Assembly (NCBI GenBank): GCA_038317095.1 | Contig: JBBQBB010000014.1 | Coordinates: 1 to 59,265 of the forward strand | Direction of reading: 5' to 3' | Length of the DNA: 59,265 bases | Origin: JAGXTF01 sp038317095 | Lineage (GTDB): Bacteria; Bacteroidota; Bacteroidia; NS11-12g; UBA955 | Shown: piece after piece, positions 27,842-37,054 of the stretch | Layout: the number at the start of each line of letters is the position of its first letter | Numbering within the stretch: the first letter of the stretch is position 1 | Program-made: the position numbers and the translations under genes | Notes under the pieces: model-generated | Database searches by the model: none | What the model saw: the letters and a program-made list of their open reading frames with translations, nothing else | What the model was told of the DNA's origin: nothing

Positions 27842-30800
27842 TTGAAAACAATTAGATTTCTACATATTCTGCGGATTCATGTTGTAGTGCTATTTTGCAC
27901 ACTTGGAAAGATGCAAGTTACTGTTAGTCAACCTGTGGCATCATTTAGCGCAAATCCAAAAAAAGGGTGTAACCCGTTAAAAGTGGATTTTACAAATACG
28001 AGTGCGGGGGCAACAGGTTATCTGTGGAAATTTGGCAATGGCAACACAAGCGTAATCACCAATCCTTCTGCTATTTACAACAATCCAGGCAATTATTCTA
28101 TCACCTTAATTGCTTATGATGCTGCAGGAAAAAAAGACACAGCCTATTATTTAAAATATATTACTGTTTTTAAATCCCCAACTGCCAATTTTTCTACTTC
28201 AGCCGCAGAGATTTGCGCTGGAGACAGTATTAAAATAACAGACAAAACAGTTTTAGGCAGCGCGCCCATAAAATCATACAGCTGGGACATGGGCGATGGC
28301 GGAACTTCCTCGCAAAAAGAGCCTACTTACCCTTATATTTTAGATGGCACATTTGACATTACCATGGCCATAGAAGATACAAATGGTTGTACCGGTTTTG
28401 CAAAACTCACAAAGGTTATTAAAGTCAATAAGCTGCCAACTGCAGTTATAACCAATAGTCCAGTAAAAAAGTGCACCGTGCCAGTGAAGGTGAATTTCAC
28501 TTGTTCATCGTCTGGCCTAGCGCCTTTAACTTATCTGTGGAGTTTTGGGAATGGGAAAACAGATACGGCTAAAGCCCCAATCTATACTTTTGATACTGCA
28601 GGCAATTATACTATAGGGCTTACTGTTAAAAACAGCAAAGGCTGCAGCATCAAAACTTCCAAGCCTTCTCTTATTATACTTATTCCACCTGTAGCAGATT
28701 TTGCAGCAAACCAAACCCGCATTTGCCCGCACCAAGGTGTGCAGTTTGTAAACAACAGCGGGCCTATCGACGGAACTGGCAATTTTAAGTGGAGCTTTTC
28801 AAACGGATTTACGACAACTGCGGATAATCCTTATGTGATTTTTCACAATCCTGGTAAATACAAAGCCACACTCACATACAATTGGGATGGATGTTCCAGT
28901 ACAAAAATAAAAGATACATTTATTACTGTGCTCGACACACCTTCTGGCTTTATTACGCCTAAAGACACCGTAGTTTGTAGACGTCCAGGTTATTTTTATA
29001 CTTATAATGTGAAAGGAAAAAATATCGATATTATTTCTTGGAATGGACCACAAACAGGTGTTGTAAATCTAAAATATCTTAAACCATACAATTATCCACT
29101 GGGAACGAATGGACGACATACAATTCGCGCCATTGCAGTGGCAGCAAATGGATGCCAAACTCCCTTAGATACAGTTGCAATTATTATTCGCGGTCCATTG
29201 GCATCTATTTTAGCGGATACCGTAAAGGGCTGTCTACCTTATTGGGTAAATGCCAAGTGGAACGGCAGCAGCAATACAAAAATTATTAGCTACCAATGGG
29301 AATCCAAAGGCATAACGGGTGTAGATAGTTTCATAAATTTTAAAAATACCGTTTTTGGAGATCGAATTATTCGGCTAACAGTTAGTGATATCAATGGTTG
29401 TATAGATTCTACCCAAAAGATTATTATAGCCGGTGTTCACGTCGATTTAGAATTAACAATACCCAATAAAATATGTAAGAATGAGAAATTTTATCTCCAC
29501 AGAAAATCGAATATCAATGGCTTGGATTCCATCAAATTTTTTTATTACAGGGACCAATTGGATAGTCTACCCTTTCCTCCACCCGATTCAATAAAGCAAA
29601 AGTTAATAGACACACCAGGCACTTATGTAAAATATGGGCTCATAGCAAATTCGAACGGTTGTATTACCAAATTGGCCGAAAACAAAAGGCCAAAACTTCG
29701 GGTCATGGGCCCTCAAATTGAAGCCATTGTAAAATCAGATTGCGAAAAAGATTCTATAAACGGCATAAATAAAAGCAAAGAATATACTAAATCTTGGTGG
29801 CGCTATACAAATGGGTTAAACAATACAGAAATAAATAACGGTAAAAAAATAGATCGAAAATTGAATGAAACCCACAAACTGTGGCTATTCGCAGAAAATG
29901 ATACAAACAAATGTTATGACAGTATGCCATTTAACACAACTGTCGATTTGCAAACGGCCTATTTCAGTTATACTTACAACTGTGATTCCCAAACCATTCA
30001 AACTTCTAACAATTACTTGGGGCTTAATGATACTCAATTTTATTGGGAATTAACCTATTTACCAACAGGAAAAAAGGCCAAATATTCAGGTAGAAATATC
30101 AATGTTAAATTATTAAACACGGGAAATTACAACTTGTTATTATCGCCTAACAATCCAATTTATACATGCACTAAATCTTATACAAAAAAAATTACGGTAT
30201 ACAAAAATCCGGGTGTAAAACCCACAGTAACATTAAATAGTATTGTGTGTTATCCCATCAATATTCAACTTAAAGACCCTTCCTATAAGCTATGGTACAA
30301 AGCCAACTGGAGTATCGGTAAATTACTAACGGTAAAAGACAGTCAACAAAATATTGCATTGAATTATATCGACAATGAAAGTGCATTGCAAATTTATTTA
30401 AACAAACAGGATTCTAATTTTTGTAACTATATTGATACTTTTGCTTACAATATTGGCGGAGTAAAGGCTACTATAGATTATTCCCAATTCACAGACCCTT
30501 GCTTTTATTCAAAAATTAATGTGCAAGCCAAATTGGTAAATGGCACAACCGGAGCAACGTACACTTATGTGTGGGATTGGGGTTCAAAAACAAGCACTGG
30601 CGCGGCAGATAGTATAATAGAGTCTGGCATTAAAACAGTAAATGTAGCCTTGTGGGTTAAAGACAACAAAGGCTGTGAAAGCAAAGACAAAAAATCTTTT
30701 CAAATTAAAACAGGTAGACCCAAAGCGAAATTTTCTGTTTCAGATAGCACAGCAGTGTGCCCTCCTTTTAATCTTTTTTTAAATGATTTATCTTCGCCGG

Positions 30801-33136
30801 GCAATAGCCCTATAACGAATTGGTTTTGGGACTTTGGAGATAGCAGTTATTCTGGAAAAAAAGACCCCGGTAAAATTTATGTTTATCCTGGAAAATTTTC
30901 CATCAAATTAATAGTATCCAATACCGATGGTTGCAAAGACACTTCCTTACGTAAGGATTTAATTGTTGTAAACGGCCCAATTGGAAGTTATACCGTAGAT
31001 AAAAAATTGGGATGCACACCCTTGAATATAAAATTAAAGACATGGATAAAGGGCAAGATTGTAACTATGGAATACGACATGGGAGATGGCGCAGTATTAA
31101 ATGCCAAGGATAGTTTATATACTTATACTAGAGCTGGAAATTATACGCCTCGTCTAATATTAATTGATAGTTTTGGATGCAAATATTCTCCCCCACCCAG
31201 CGATACAATAATAGTACACCCTTTGCCTATTGCGGATTTTGACAATTTTAAAGTTTGTAACAACCAATTGTATGTTATACCCAATCGTTCGTTTTATGAT
31301 GTTGACCAAAAGGGTTTAATTCGATGGCAGTTAAACGGAATTGTAAAATCCACCAAAGACACAGCATTACTGCTATTTCTGCCAGGTAGAAACCATGAAG
31401 TGCAATTGTACGTTACAACCAATTTCGGATGCGCGGATAGTGTAAAAAAACCATTCATTGCCTACAATATTAACCCGGCTATTAAGCCTGCAAAGAAAAT
31501 GTTTTGCTTGGGAGAAAAAATTAAAATAACAAATATTTCTACAGCAGACACCAGTATATTGTGGTCAAAAATATGGGTCGACGGTAAACCGCTGGACCCA
31601 ATAACCATGACCATTCCTGGATCCAGTCGCGGCGTTGTGCCTGGATTCATGATTGTGCGCGATGCGTTGGGTTGTAGCGATACATTTAGGGATTCAGTTT
31701 TTATTAAAATTGGTGATACAATTCCGCCCCCTCCACTTTTCATTTATAGAAGTTCTGTATTGGATAATTTCAACACTGAAACCAAATTCAATCAATCTGT
31801 AGAACCTGACTTTTATCAATACAATTTGCTGCTTTGGCTAAATGGAAAATGGACCAGAACTAACACATCATTTCAAGTAAAAGATACCAATTTAATAGCT
31901 ACAGCACTTAACACATTGGGGCAATCCTATTGTCATGTAGTTAGTCAAACCAATTTTTGTTACCGCAATTCCGACTCGATAATAGTATTGCCTCATTGCA
32001 CCGTAAATGTAAGCGCAAAAGGCGATACCAATGTCTCCCTGGTGTCATGGAATGCTTATTCTGGCTGGCAAAATGTAATGAAATATAAAATATGGCGAAA
32101 GAAAAAAACCGATACTCTTTTTCAATTGCATGATTCAGTTGCTGGTAATATTTTGAATTACAATGATTCAAATATTTATTGTCATGTTGAATATGATTAT
32201 AAAATTGAAAGTATAGAAATGAATGGGTTTAAAGAAAATAGTTTTTCGGACACGGCCCGCGCAAAACCCATACATCACATACCTGTGCCGGCACCAGAAG
32301 TTTGGCGCACCACAGTAGATACAAACCTATACACTTATACAGAATGGGTGGAATTAACCAAATTAAAATACCCGATAGAATATTATACCGTATGGAAAAA
32401 CACCAATTCCATTTGGGCTATATTTAAGGATACTATTTTACCTGGAAAAAATAAAATTGACGATTATTTAGTAGATGTAAATAAATACAATTACGATTAT
32501 TCCGTTGCAGCAACTGATGTTTGCCAAACCAAAAGTTTAAAGGGAAAAATTGGACGGAATATATTACTTTCCATTGCACCTGTCAGCACTGAAATTAATC
32601 CTAGGTTAAATTGGACGCCTTATGTTTTTTGGAACGAAGGTGTAAAGGAATATATTATAGAAAGAAGTTTAGAAAAAAGTGTTTTTATTCCAATCGGAAC
32701 AGTAGGTGGAAACGTAACCACGTATTTGGATGAAACCTTGCCACGCGCTTGCGCTAAAGACTTTACATATCGTATAAAAGGAATTCGGAACCAACCTGTT
32801 AATTTCCCTGATAGCACAACGAATTGCTTTTCTGTCTCTAATTATTCCGAATTTGTTCCAGAAATTCGCTTTTTTATTCCAAATGCATTTACGCCAGATT
32901 TAAATAATTTAAATGAAAAATTTCACCCAGATGGCATGTATTTTTATAAATACAAAATGGATATTTACAACAGGTATGGCCAGAAAGTATATACTGGAGA
33001 TACTTGCCTTAATGAATGGGACGGCAATTATGATAAAAAACCTGCACCATCCGGGGTTTATGCCTACAATATTACAGCATGGGATTTGCAAGGAAAATCA
33101 TTTCGCTTTGCCGGCTCGCTGCATCTTATCCGTTAG
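27842..33136 (+). CDS. Giant PKD-domain surface protein with T9SS type B domain
   Basis: This protein of about 1764 residues has at least seven PKD-like modules in tandem, seen from repeats of YLWKFGNGNTS, YSWDMGDGGTS, YLWSFGNGKTD and WFWDFGDSSYS with adjoining G-x-Y-x-[IV]-x-L motifs. The C-terminal 90 residues are a gliding-motility-associated (CHU_C) T9SS type B domain: FFIPNAFTPDLNNLNE, YNRYGQKVY, LNEWDGNY and GVYAYNITAWD. The middle also has fibronectin-like parts. No ATG precedes the signal-like region, so translation likely starts at TTG 27842 (or 27827), close to a TATTTTTG box at 27822-27829. It is probably an exported adhesin or gliding-associated protein. Confidence 0.85.
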   Translation: MKTIRFLHILRIHVVVLFCTLGKMQVTVSQPVASFSANPKKGCNPLKVDFTNTSAGATGYLWKFGNGNTSVITNPSAIYNNPGNYSITLIAYDAAGKKDTAYYLKYITVFKSPTANFSTSAAEICAGDSIKITDKTVLGSAPIKSYSWDMGDGGTSSQKEPTYPYILDGTFDITMAIEDTNGCTGFAKLTKVIKVNKLPTAVITNSPVKKCTVPVKVNFTCSSSGLAPLTYLWSFGNGKTDTAKAPIYTFDTAGNYTIGLTVKNSKGCSIKTSKPSLIILIPPVADFAANQTRICPHQGVQFVNNSGPIDGTGNFKWSFSNGFTTTADNPYVIFHNPGKYKATLTYNWDGCSSTKIKDTFITVLDTPSGFITPKDTVVCRRPGYFYTYNVKGKNIDIISWNGPQTGVVNLKYLKPYNYPLGTNGRHTIRAIAVAANGCQTPLDTVAIIIRGPLASILADTVKGCLPYWVNAKWNGSSNTKIISYQWESKGITGVDSFINFKNTVFGDRIIRLTVSDINGCIDSTQKIIIAGVHVDLELTIPNKICKNEKFYLHRKSNINGLDSIKFFYYRDQLDSLPFPPPDSIKQKLIDTPGTYVKYGLIANSNGCITKLAENKRPKLRVMGPQIEAIVKSDCEKDSINGINKSKEYTKSWWRYTNGLNNTEINNGKKIDRKLNETHKLWLFAENDTNKCYDSMPFNTTVDLQTAYFSYTYNCDSQTIQTSNNYLGLNDTQFYWELTYLPTGKKAKYSGRNINVKLLNTGNYNLLLSPNNPIYTCTKSYTKKITVYKNPGVKPTVTLNSIVCYPINIQLKDPSYKLWYKANWSIGKLLTVKDSQQNIALNYIDNESALQIYLNKQDSNFCNYIDTFAYNIGGVKATIDYSQFTDPCFYSKINVQAKLVNGTTGATYTYVWDWGSKTSTGAADSIIESGIKTVNVALWVKDNKGCESKDKKSFQIKTGRPKAKFSVSDSTAVCPPFNLFLNDLSSPGNSPITNWFWDFGDSSYSGKKDPGKIYVYPGKFSIKLIVSNTDGCKDTSLRKDLIVVNGPIGSYTVDKKLGCTPLNIKLKTWIKGKIVTMEYDMGDGAVLNAKDSLYTYTRAGNYTPRLILIDSFGCKYSPPPSDTIIVHPLPIADFDNFKVCNNQLYVIPNRSFYDVDQKGLIRWQLNGIVKSTKDTALLLFLPGRNHEVQLYVTTNFGCADSVKKPFIAYNINPAIKPAKKMFCLGEKIKITNISTADTSILWSKIWVDGKPLDPITMTIPGSSRGVVPGFMIVRDALGCSDTFRDSVFIKIGDTIPPPPLFIYRSSVLDNFNTETKFNQSVEPDFYQYNLLLWLNGKWTRTNTSFQVKDTNLIATALNTLGQSYCHVVSQTNFCYRNSDSIIVLPHCTVNVSAKGDTNVSLVSWNAYSGWQNVMKYKIWRKKKTDTLFQLHDSVAGNILNYNDSNIYCHVEYDYKIESIEMNGFKENSFSDTARAKPIHHIPVPAPEVWRTTVDTNLYTYTEWVELTKLKYPIEYYTVWKNTNSIWAIFKDTILPGKNKIDDYLVDVNKYNYDYSVAATDVCQTKSLKGKIGRNILLSIAPVSTEINPRLNWTPYVFWNEGVKEYIIERSLEKSVFIPIGTVGGNVTTYLDETLPRACAKDFTYRIKGIRNQPVNFPDSTTNCFSVSNYSEFVPEIRFFIPNAFTPDLNNLNEKFHPDGMYFYKYKMDIYNRYGQKVYTGDTCLNEWDGNYDKKPAPSGVYAYNITAWDLQGKSFRFAGSLHLIR

Positions 33137-33141
33137 GCTTT

Positions 33142-35619
33142 TTAAACCGGATCTACATCAAAATCAAAAACAATGCCTTTTATCTTTCCAGAACTGGAAA
33201 GGTCATTGGCGCTTTTTAGTAAAAAGTTCTTTATACCCTTTATGTTGTCATTTTTAGGATCCATTTTAATTTGGATGTTCTGCAAATGATAGTTTCTAAT
33301 TTTCCCTACCGGCGGCATTTGCGGTCCCAATACCCTGTCGTGCAATGCCTTTCGTATCATTTGCGAATATTGAAAGGCAGCCTCTTTGGCCAATTGATAG
33401 TCCTTATGCCTAATTTGAATGCGAATGAGCCTGGTGAAAGGCGGATAACCGTGTTCCAATCGCATGGGCATTTCCATTTCTGCCAATTCATAGTAAGCAC
33501 CACTAACAACCGCTTGTATTACAGGGTGGTTTATTTGCGCCGTTTGAATCATGGCCTTGCCGCGGTAGGTTCCCCTGCCAGCCCTGCCTGCTACTTGGTG
33601 CATCAATTGGTAGGCCCTTTCGTGACTTCTAAAATCTGGTATATTTAAAAGCATATCTGCATCAACAACCGCCACCAACCCTACATTTAAAAAATCCAGT
33701 CCTTTGCTCAACAATTGCGTACCCACGAGTATGTCGATATCGCCTTTCTCAAATCCAGTAAAGATTTTTTGGAAATCGTGCCTTTTTTTGATGCTATCTT
33801 GGTCGAACCTAGATATGCGTGCCTCTGGAAAATAAATAGCCAACTCTTCGGCAATTCTCTCGGTTCCAAAACCTTTCATATTCATGTCTGCACTTCCGCA
33901 GGCTGGGCATTTCGACACAGGGTCTTGGGAATATCCGCAGTAATTGCATTTTTGGGCATTTATGCTTTTATAATAAGTTAGGGTAATGTCGCAATTGATA
34001 CAATGGGCGGTAAATCCGCATAAATCGCAACTAATAAAAGGAACATATCCTTTGCGGTTTTGAAATACAATAATTTGGCCTTTTGCATCCAAAACCCTTA
34101 GCATCTCTTCTAACAATCTTGCGCTAAATGCCATTTTCATTCGATTTTGCCTTTTGGCTTCACCAGTATGAATTAGCTCAATTTCTGGTTCCAAAACATC
34201 TTTGAATCGTTTTTGCAGCTTGGTTAATGCCATTTTCCCATCTCTGCACAATTGCAACATTTCATAAGAGGGTGTAGCAGAGCCTAATAGAACCGAGCAT
34301 TTGTTAAGCGCGGCCAACTGCAGTGCCGCATCACGCCCGTGATAATGAGGCCTTCTGTCAAACTGTTTGAATGTATTTTCATGTTCTTCATCCACCACAA
34401 TAAGTCCCAATTTTCCAAATGGGGCAAATAACGCACTGCGGGCACCCACCAATAATTTTATTTCGCCGCTACGAACCTTGGTATACAATTCCGTTCTTTC
34501 GTGTGCCGAATAATAATGGTGCCACACTCCCATTTCAGCGCCAAAATATTCGGCCAATCTTGTTACCAATTGTTCAGTAATTCCAACTTCCGGAAGCAAA
34601 TACAAAACTTGTTTGCCCTTTTTCAATGCCTCTTTAATAAAATGCATATAAACAAAGGTTTTTCCACTGCCAGTTATGCCATGGAGCAAGACGTTTTTTT
34701 GTGAATCAAATGCACTTTGCACTTCATTTACACATTTTTTTTGCAACTCCGTTAATTCAAAATCGGCATTCCCACCGCGGTTTTTGGTAATTCTCCCTAC
34801 CTCTTTTTTTACACGCAACAACAATCCTTTTTCTTCCAAAGCTTGTATATGGGAGCTCGCAATGTCAAATTTTTCTTGCAAACTTTTAAGGGCGAACTCC
34901 CCTTTACCCAAACCCATAATTGCCATAATTGCGGCCACTTGTTTTGGGGCTCGTTTTTCTAATTTATCTAAAGTGCTTCTTGCAAATTCTTCATCCGACC
35001 ATTCTGGGGTTAAGCAAACAAATGTCTCCATTTTGGGTCGGTAATTCTCTTTTACCTCTTCATGCATCAATATTATTCCACGTTGATAAAGGCTTTTAAT
35101 GTATTTCATGGGAGATTTTAAACCCACGGCTTCGGCAGCTTGCTCTATCTTTAATTCCTTTTTTTTGTGCAACGCGGCCAATATTAGCCATTCCTTTTCA
35201 TCCATTTCCAATTCCTGGGTCTCATCAAATTCTGGATTTAAAACCAATACACTTTCACTTTGCAAACGAAATCCCGCGGGCAAAGCCGCAGCCATTACAT
35301 CGCCCGTATAGCACATGTAATAAGAGGCTATCCATTGCCAAAACTTTAATTGGGAAGGTGTAATTAAAGGCTCATCATCCAAAATTTCTATGATGTAGGA
35401 TGCTTCATATTTTTCAGGCGGCACATCGCTAAAATCAACCACAATACCCGCATAAATTTTTTTTACCCCAAATTGAACAACCACCCGCTGGCCAATTTGG
35501 ATAAAATCATTCCATTCTTGAGGCACACGGTAAGTATAATTCAGCGGCACCGGCAGGGGCAACAATACTTGGGCGAATATGGTATCGGTAACAGACAACG
35601 TTGCGAATTTAATGGGCAT
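33142..35619 (-). CDS. priA: Primosomal protein N' (PriA helicase)
   Basis: The 825-residue replication-restart helicase begins with the 3'-DNA-binding domain (FAQVLLPLPVPLNYTYRVP). It contains Walker A LLHGITGSGKTFVY, the DEAH-type box VVDEEHENTFKQ and GSATPSYEMLQLC. A zinc-binding module follows with paired CxxC motifs (CDLCGFTAHCINCD and CNYCGYSQDPVSKCPACG). Motif VI is QVAGRAGRG. PriA reloads the replicative helicase at stalled forks. The gene converges with the giant PKD gene after a 5-base gap. Confidence 0.96.
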   Translation of the reverse strand: MPIKFATLSVTDTIFAQVLLPLPVPLNYTYRVPQEWNDFIQIGQRVVVQFGVKKIYAGIVVDFSDVPPEKYEASYIIEILDDEPLITPSQLKFWQWIASYYMCYTGDVMAAALPAGFRLQSESVLVLNPEFDETQELEMDEKEWLILAALHKKKELKIEQAAEAVGLKSPMKYIKSLYQRGIILMHEEVKENYRPKMETFVCLTPEWSDEEFARSTLDKLEKRAPKQVAAIMAIMGLGKGEFALKSLQEKFDIASSHIQALEEKGLLLRVKKEVGRITKNRGGNADFELTELQKKCVNEVQSAFDSQKNVLLHGITGSGKTFVYMHFIKEALKKGKQVLYLLPEVGITEQLVTRLAEYFGAEMGVWHHYYSAHERTELYTKVRSGEIKLLVGARSALFAPFGKLGLIVVDEEHENTFKQFDRRPHYHGRDAALQLAALNKCSVLLGSATPSYEMLQLCRDGKMALTKLQKRFKDVLEPEIELIHTGEAKRQNRMKMAFSARLLEEMLRVLDAKGQIIVFQNRKGYVPFISCDLCGFTAHCINCDITLTYYKSINAQKCNYCGYSQDPVSKCPACGSADMNMKGFGTERIAEELAIYFPEARISRFDQDSIKKRHDFQKIFTGFEKGDIDILVGTQLLSKGLDFLNVGLVAVVDADMLLNIPDFRSHERAYQLMHQVAGRAGRGTYRGKAMIQTAQINHPVIQAVVSGAYYELAEMEMPMRLEHGYPPFTRLIRIQIRHKDYQLAKEAAFQYSQMIRKALHDRVLGPQMPPVGKIRNYHLQNIQIKMDPKNDNIKGIKNFLLKSANDLSSSGKIKGIVFDFDVDPV

Positions 35620-35838
35620 AAGGCAAAATATGGTTGTGATGCATATTTTTTATTGAAATTATTTAAATTCGAAAATGCTGTTTTTGGGGATAAAGAGATA
35701 AGTAATTCAATTTAACATTTACCCAAAAACCCAAGCGCTAATAATGGGATTGTGAAAATTTGCTACAAATCCATTTTAAAATTAGGATTTATAGCACATT
35801 CTACTATCTTTGAAAAACGGAAATCTTAATAAAAACCT

Positions 35839-37027
35839 ATGAAAAAGCACTTTAAAACTATTTTTCAAGCTATGTATTCAAATGTTTTTTAAATACCAAA
35901 GAAACGGTTAACGCAAATATCTTTACTTTTTGTAGCAATTTTTAATTTTACTATGGTGAATGGTGCAATTCATTTTGAAGGCAATTATTTATATCAAAAT
36001 AAAAAATACACATCCACCAATGCCAGTGTGGGTCTTGTATTACGCAGCAGCACTAATGGCAGTGCAAGTACAATTATGGCCACCCAAATTAAGGGTTATT
36101 ACGATACAGGTATTTCAATAGTAGGTGGAAGTGGCCACCAAATTTTAGGTACTATAGCTACCCGCCCACCCGAATTTATTTATGCACTTGGTACCGCTAT
36201 TTACCGCAAAAAACTGCAATTTATTGTGCCCAAGCTAGCGAATGTAATTTTAATGGCAACCGGCTTACAAACTATGCAAATGGGGTTGAATATTATAAAA
36301 TTTCAGTTCCTTCCGACCCTCAAACCATATTTCAAAATAACAAGTTTTTGGATAACCAGTTTGGGTTGGTTATGGCAGATTTTGAAAGCCCTTTAAGCAC
36401 TTCACAACTTTAAACAATATAAACAACCCCATTAAAGTAAAAATAGAATGTAACCTTTTTGACAATAACAACGTTGGTATTATTGGTATGGGGTTAATTG
36501 ATGACCAAGGTTCATCAGTATTATCCGCTGGAAATAGATTTCAAGGCATTTATGCCAACGATTTAAATATAGATTGGGGAATCCTATGGAAATACATTGG
36601 CAATAATCCTATCTACAACTATTACAAATCCAGTTATCCTGGTTTCGATGATCCTAAATCTATTTCCGCTGCACCGGTTTGGATTGATGGGTCTTTACAT
36701 TCTATTAGCAATATTTCAACGAACCCAAATATTCAGGAAAAAACCTGTTCACAGGTAATTATCAGAAGTATAAACTCAAATAGTTTAACAAAGGATTCAA
36801 ATAAAATACAAATTTATCCAAATCCTGCCTTTATTGAAGTTGTTATATTAAATGGGAAGAATGCGATTGGGAAATTTAAATTACTAGATATGACAGGCCG
36901 TATCGTTTTTAACGGATTAATCATATCTTCCAAAACAATTGTTAAGTTGGAAAGTTGTAAAACAGGGACTTATATTTTCCACTTTGCCAATGGACAGAGC
37001 AGAAAATTATTAGTTATCCAGCACTAA
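35839..37027 (+). pseudogene. Broken beta-helix T9SS type A protein
   Basis: An ATG at 35839 opens a frame that meets an in-frame TAA at 35890-35892. It then continues through a signal-peptide-like stretch (LTQISLLFVAIFNFTMVNGA) and beta-helix-like sequence. The reading frame shifts at an A6 run (36208-36213) into ASECNFNGNRLTNYANGVEY, and again near 36406 into KIECNLFDNNNVGIIGMG. It finishes with a T9SS type A domain (IYPNPAFIEVV ... GTYIFHF). A TATCTTTG box at 35805-35812 suits a promoter. Three lesions make a pseudogene likely, although frameshifts at homopolymers could be sequence errors. Confidence 0.72.
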
Positions 37028-37054
37028 TTACATTTACTTTTTTTCATTGAGGTA

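Noticed and set aside
33137..33142. Terminator between the giant PKD gene and priA
   Set aside because: The two convergent genes are 5 bases apart and no stable hairpin with a T-tract is visible there.
1856..35892. Repeated in-frame TAA codons (1856, 21776, about 21941, 22693, 35890) as possible stop-codon recoding
   Set aside because: TAA terminates many intact genes in the window, and the affected genes also show frameshifts or truncation, so ordinary decay is simpler.
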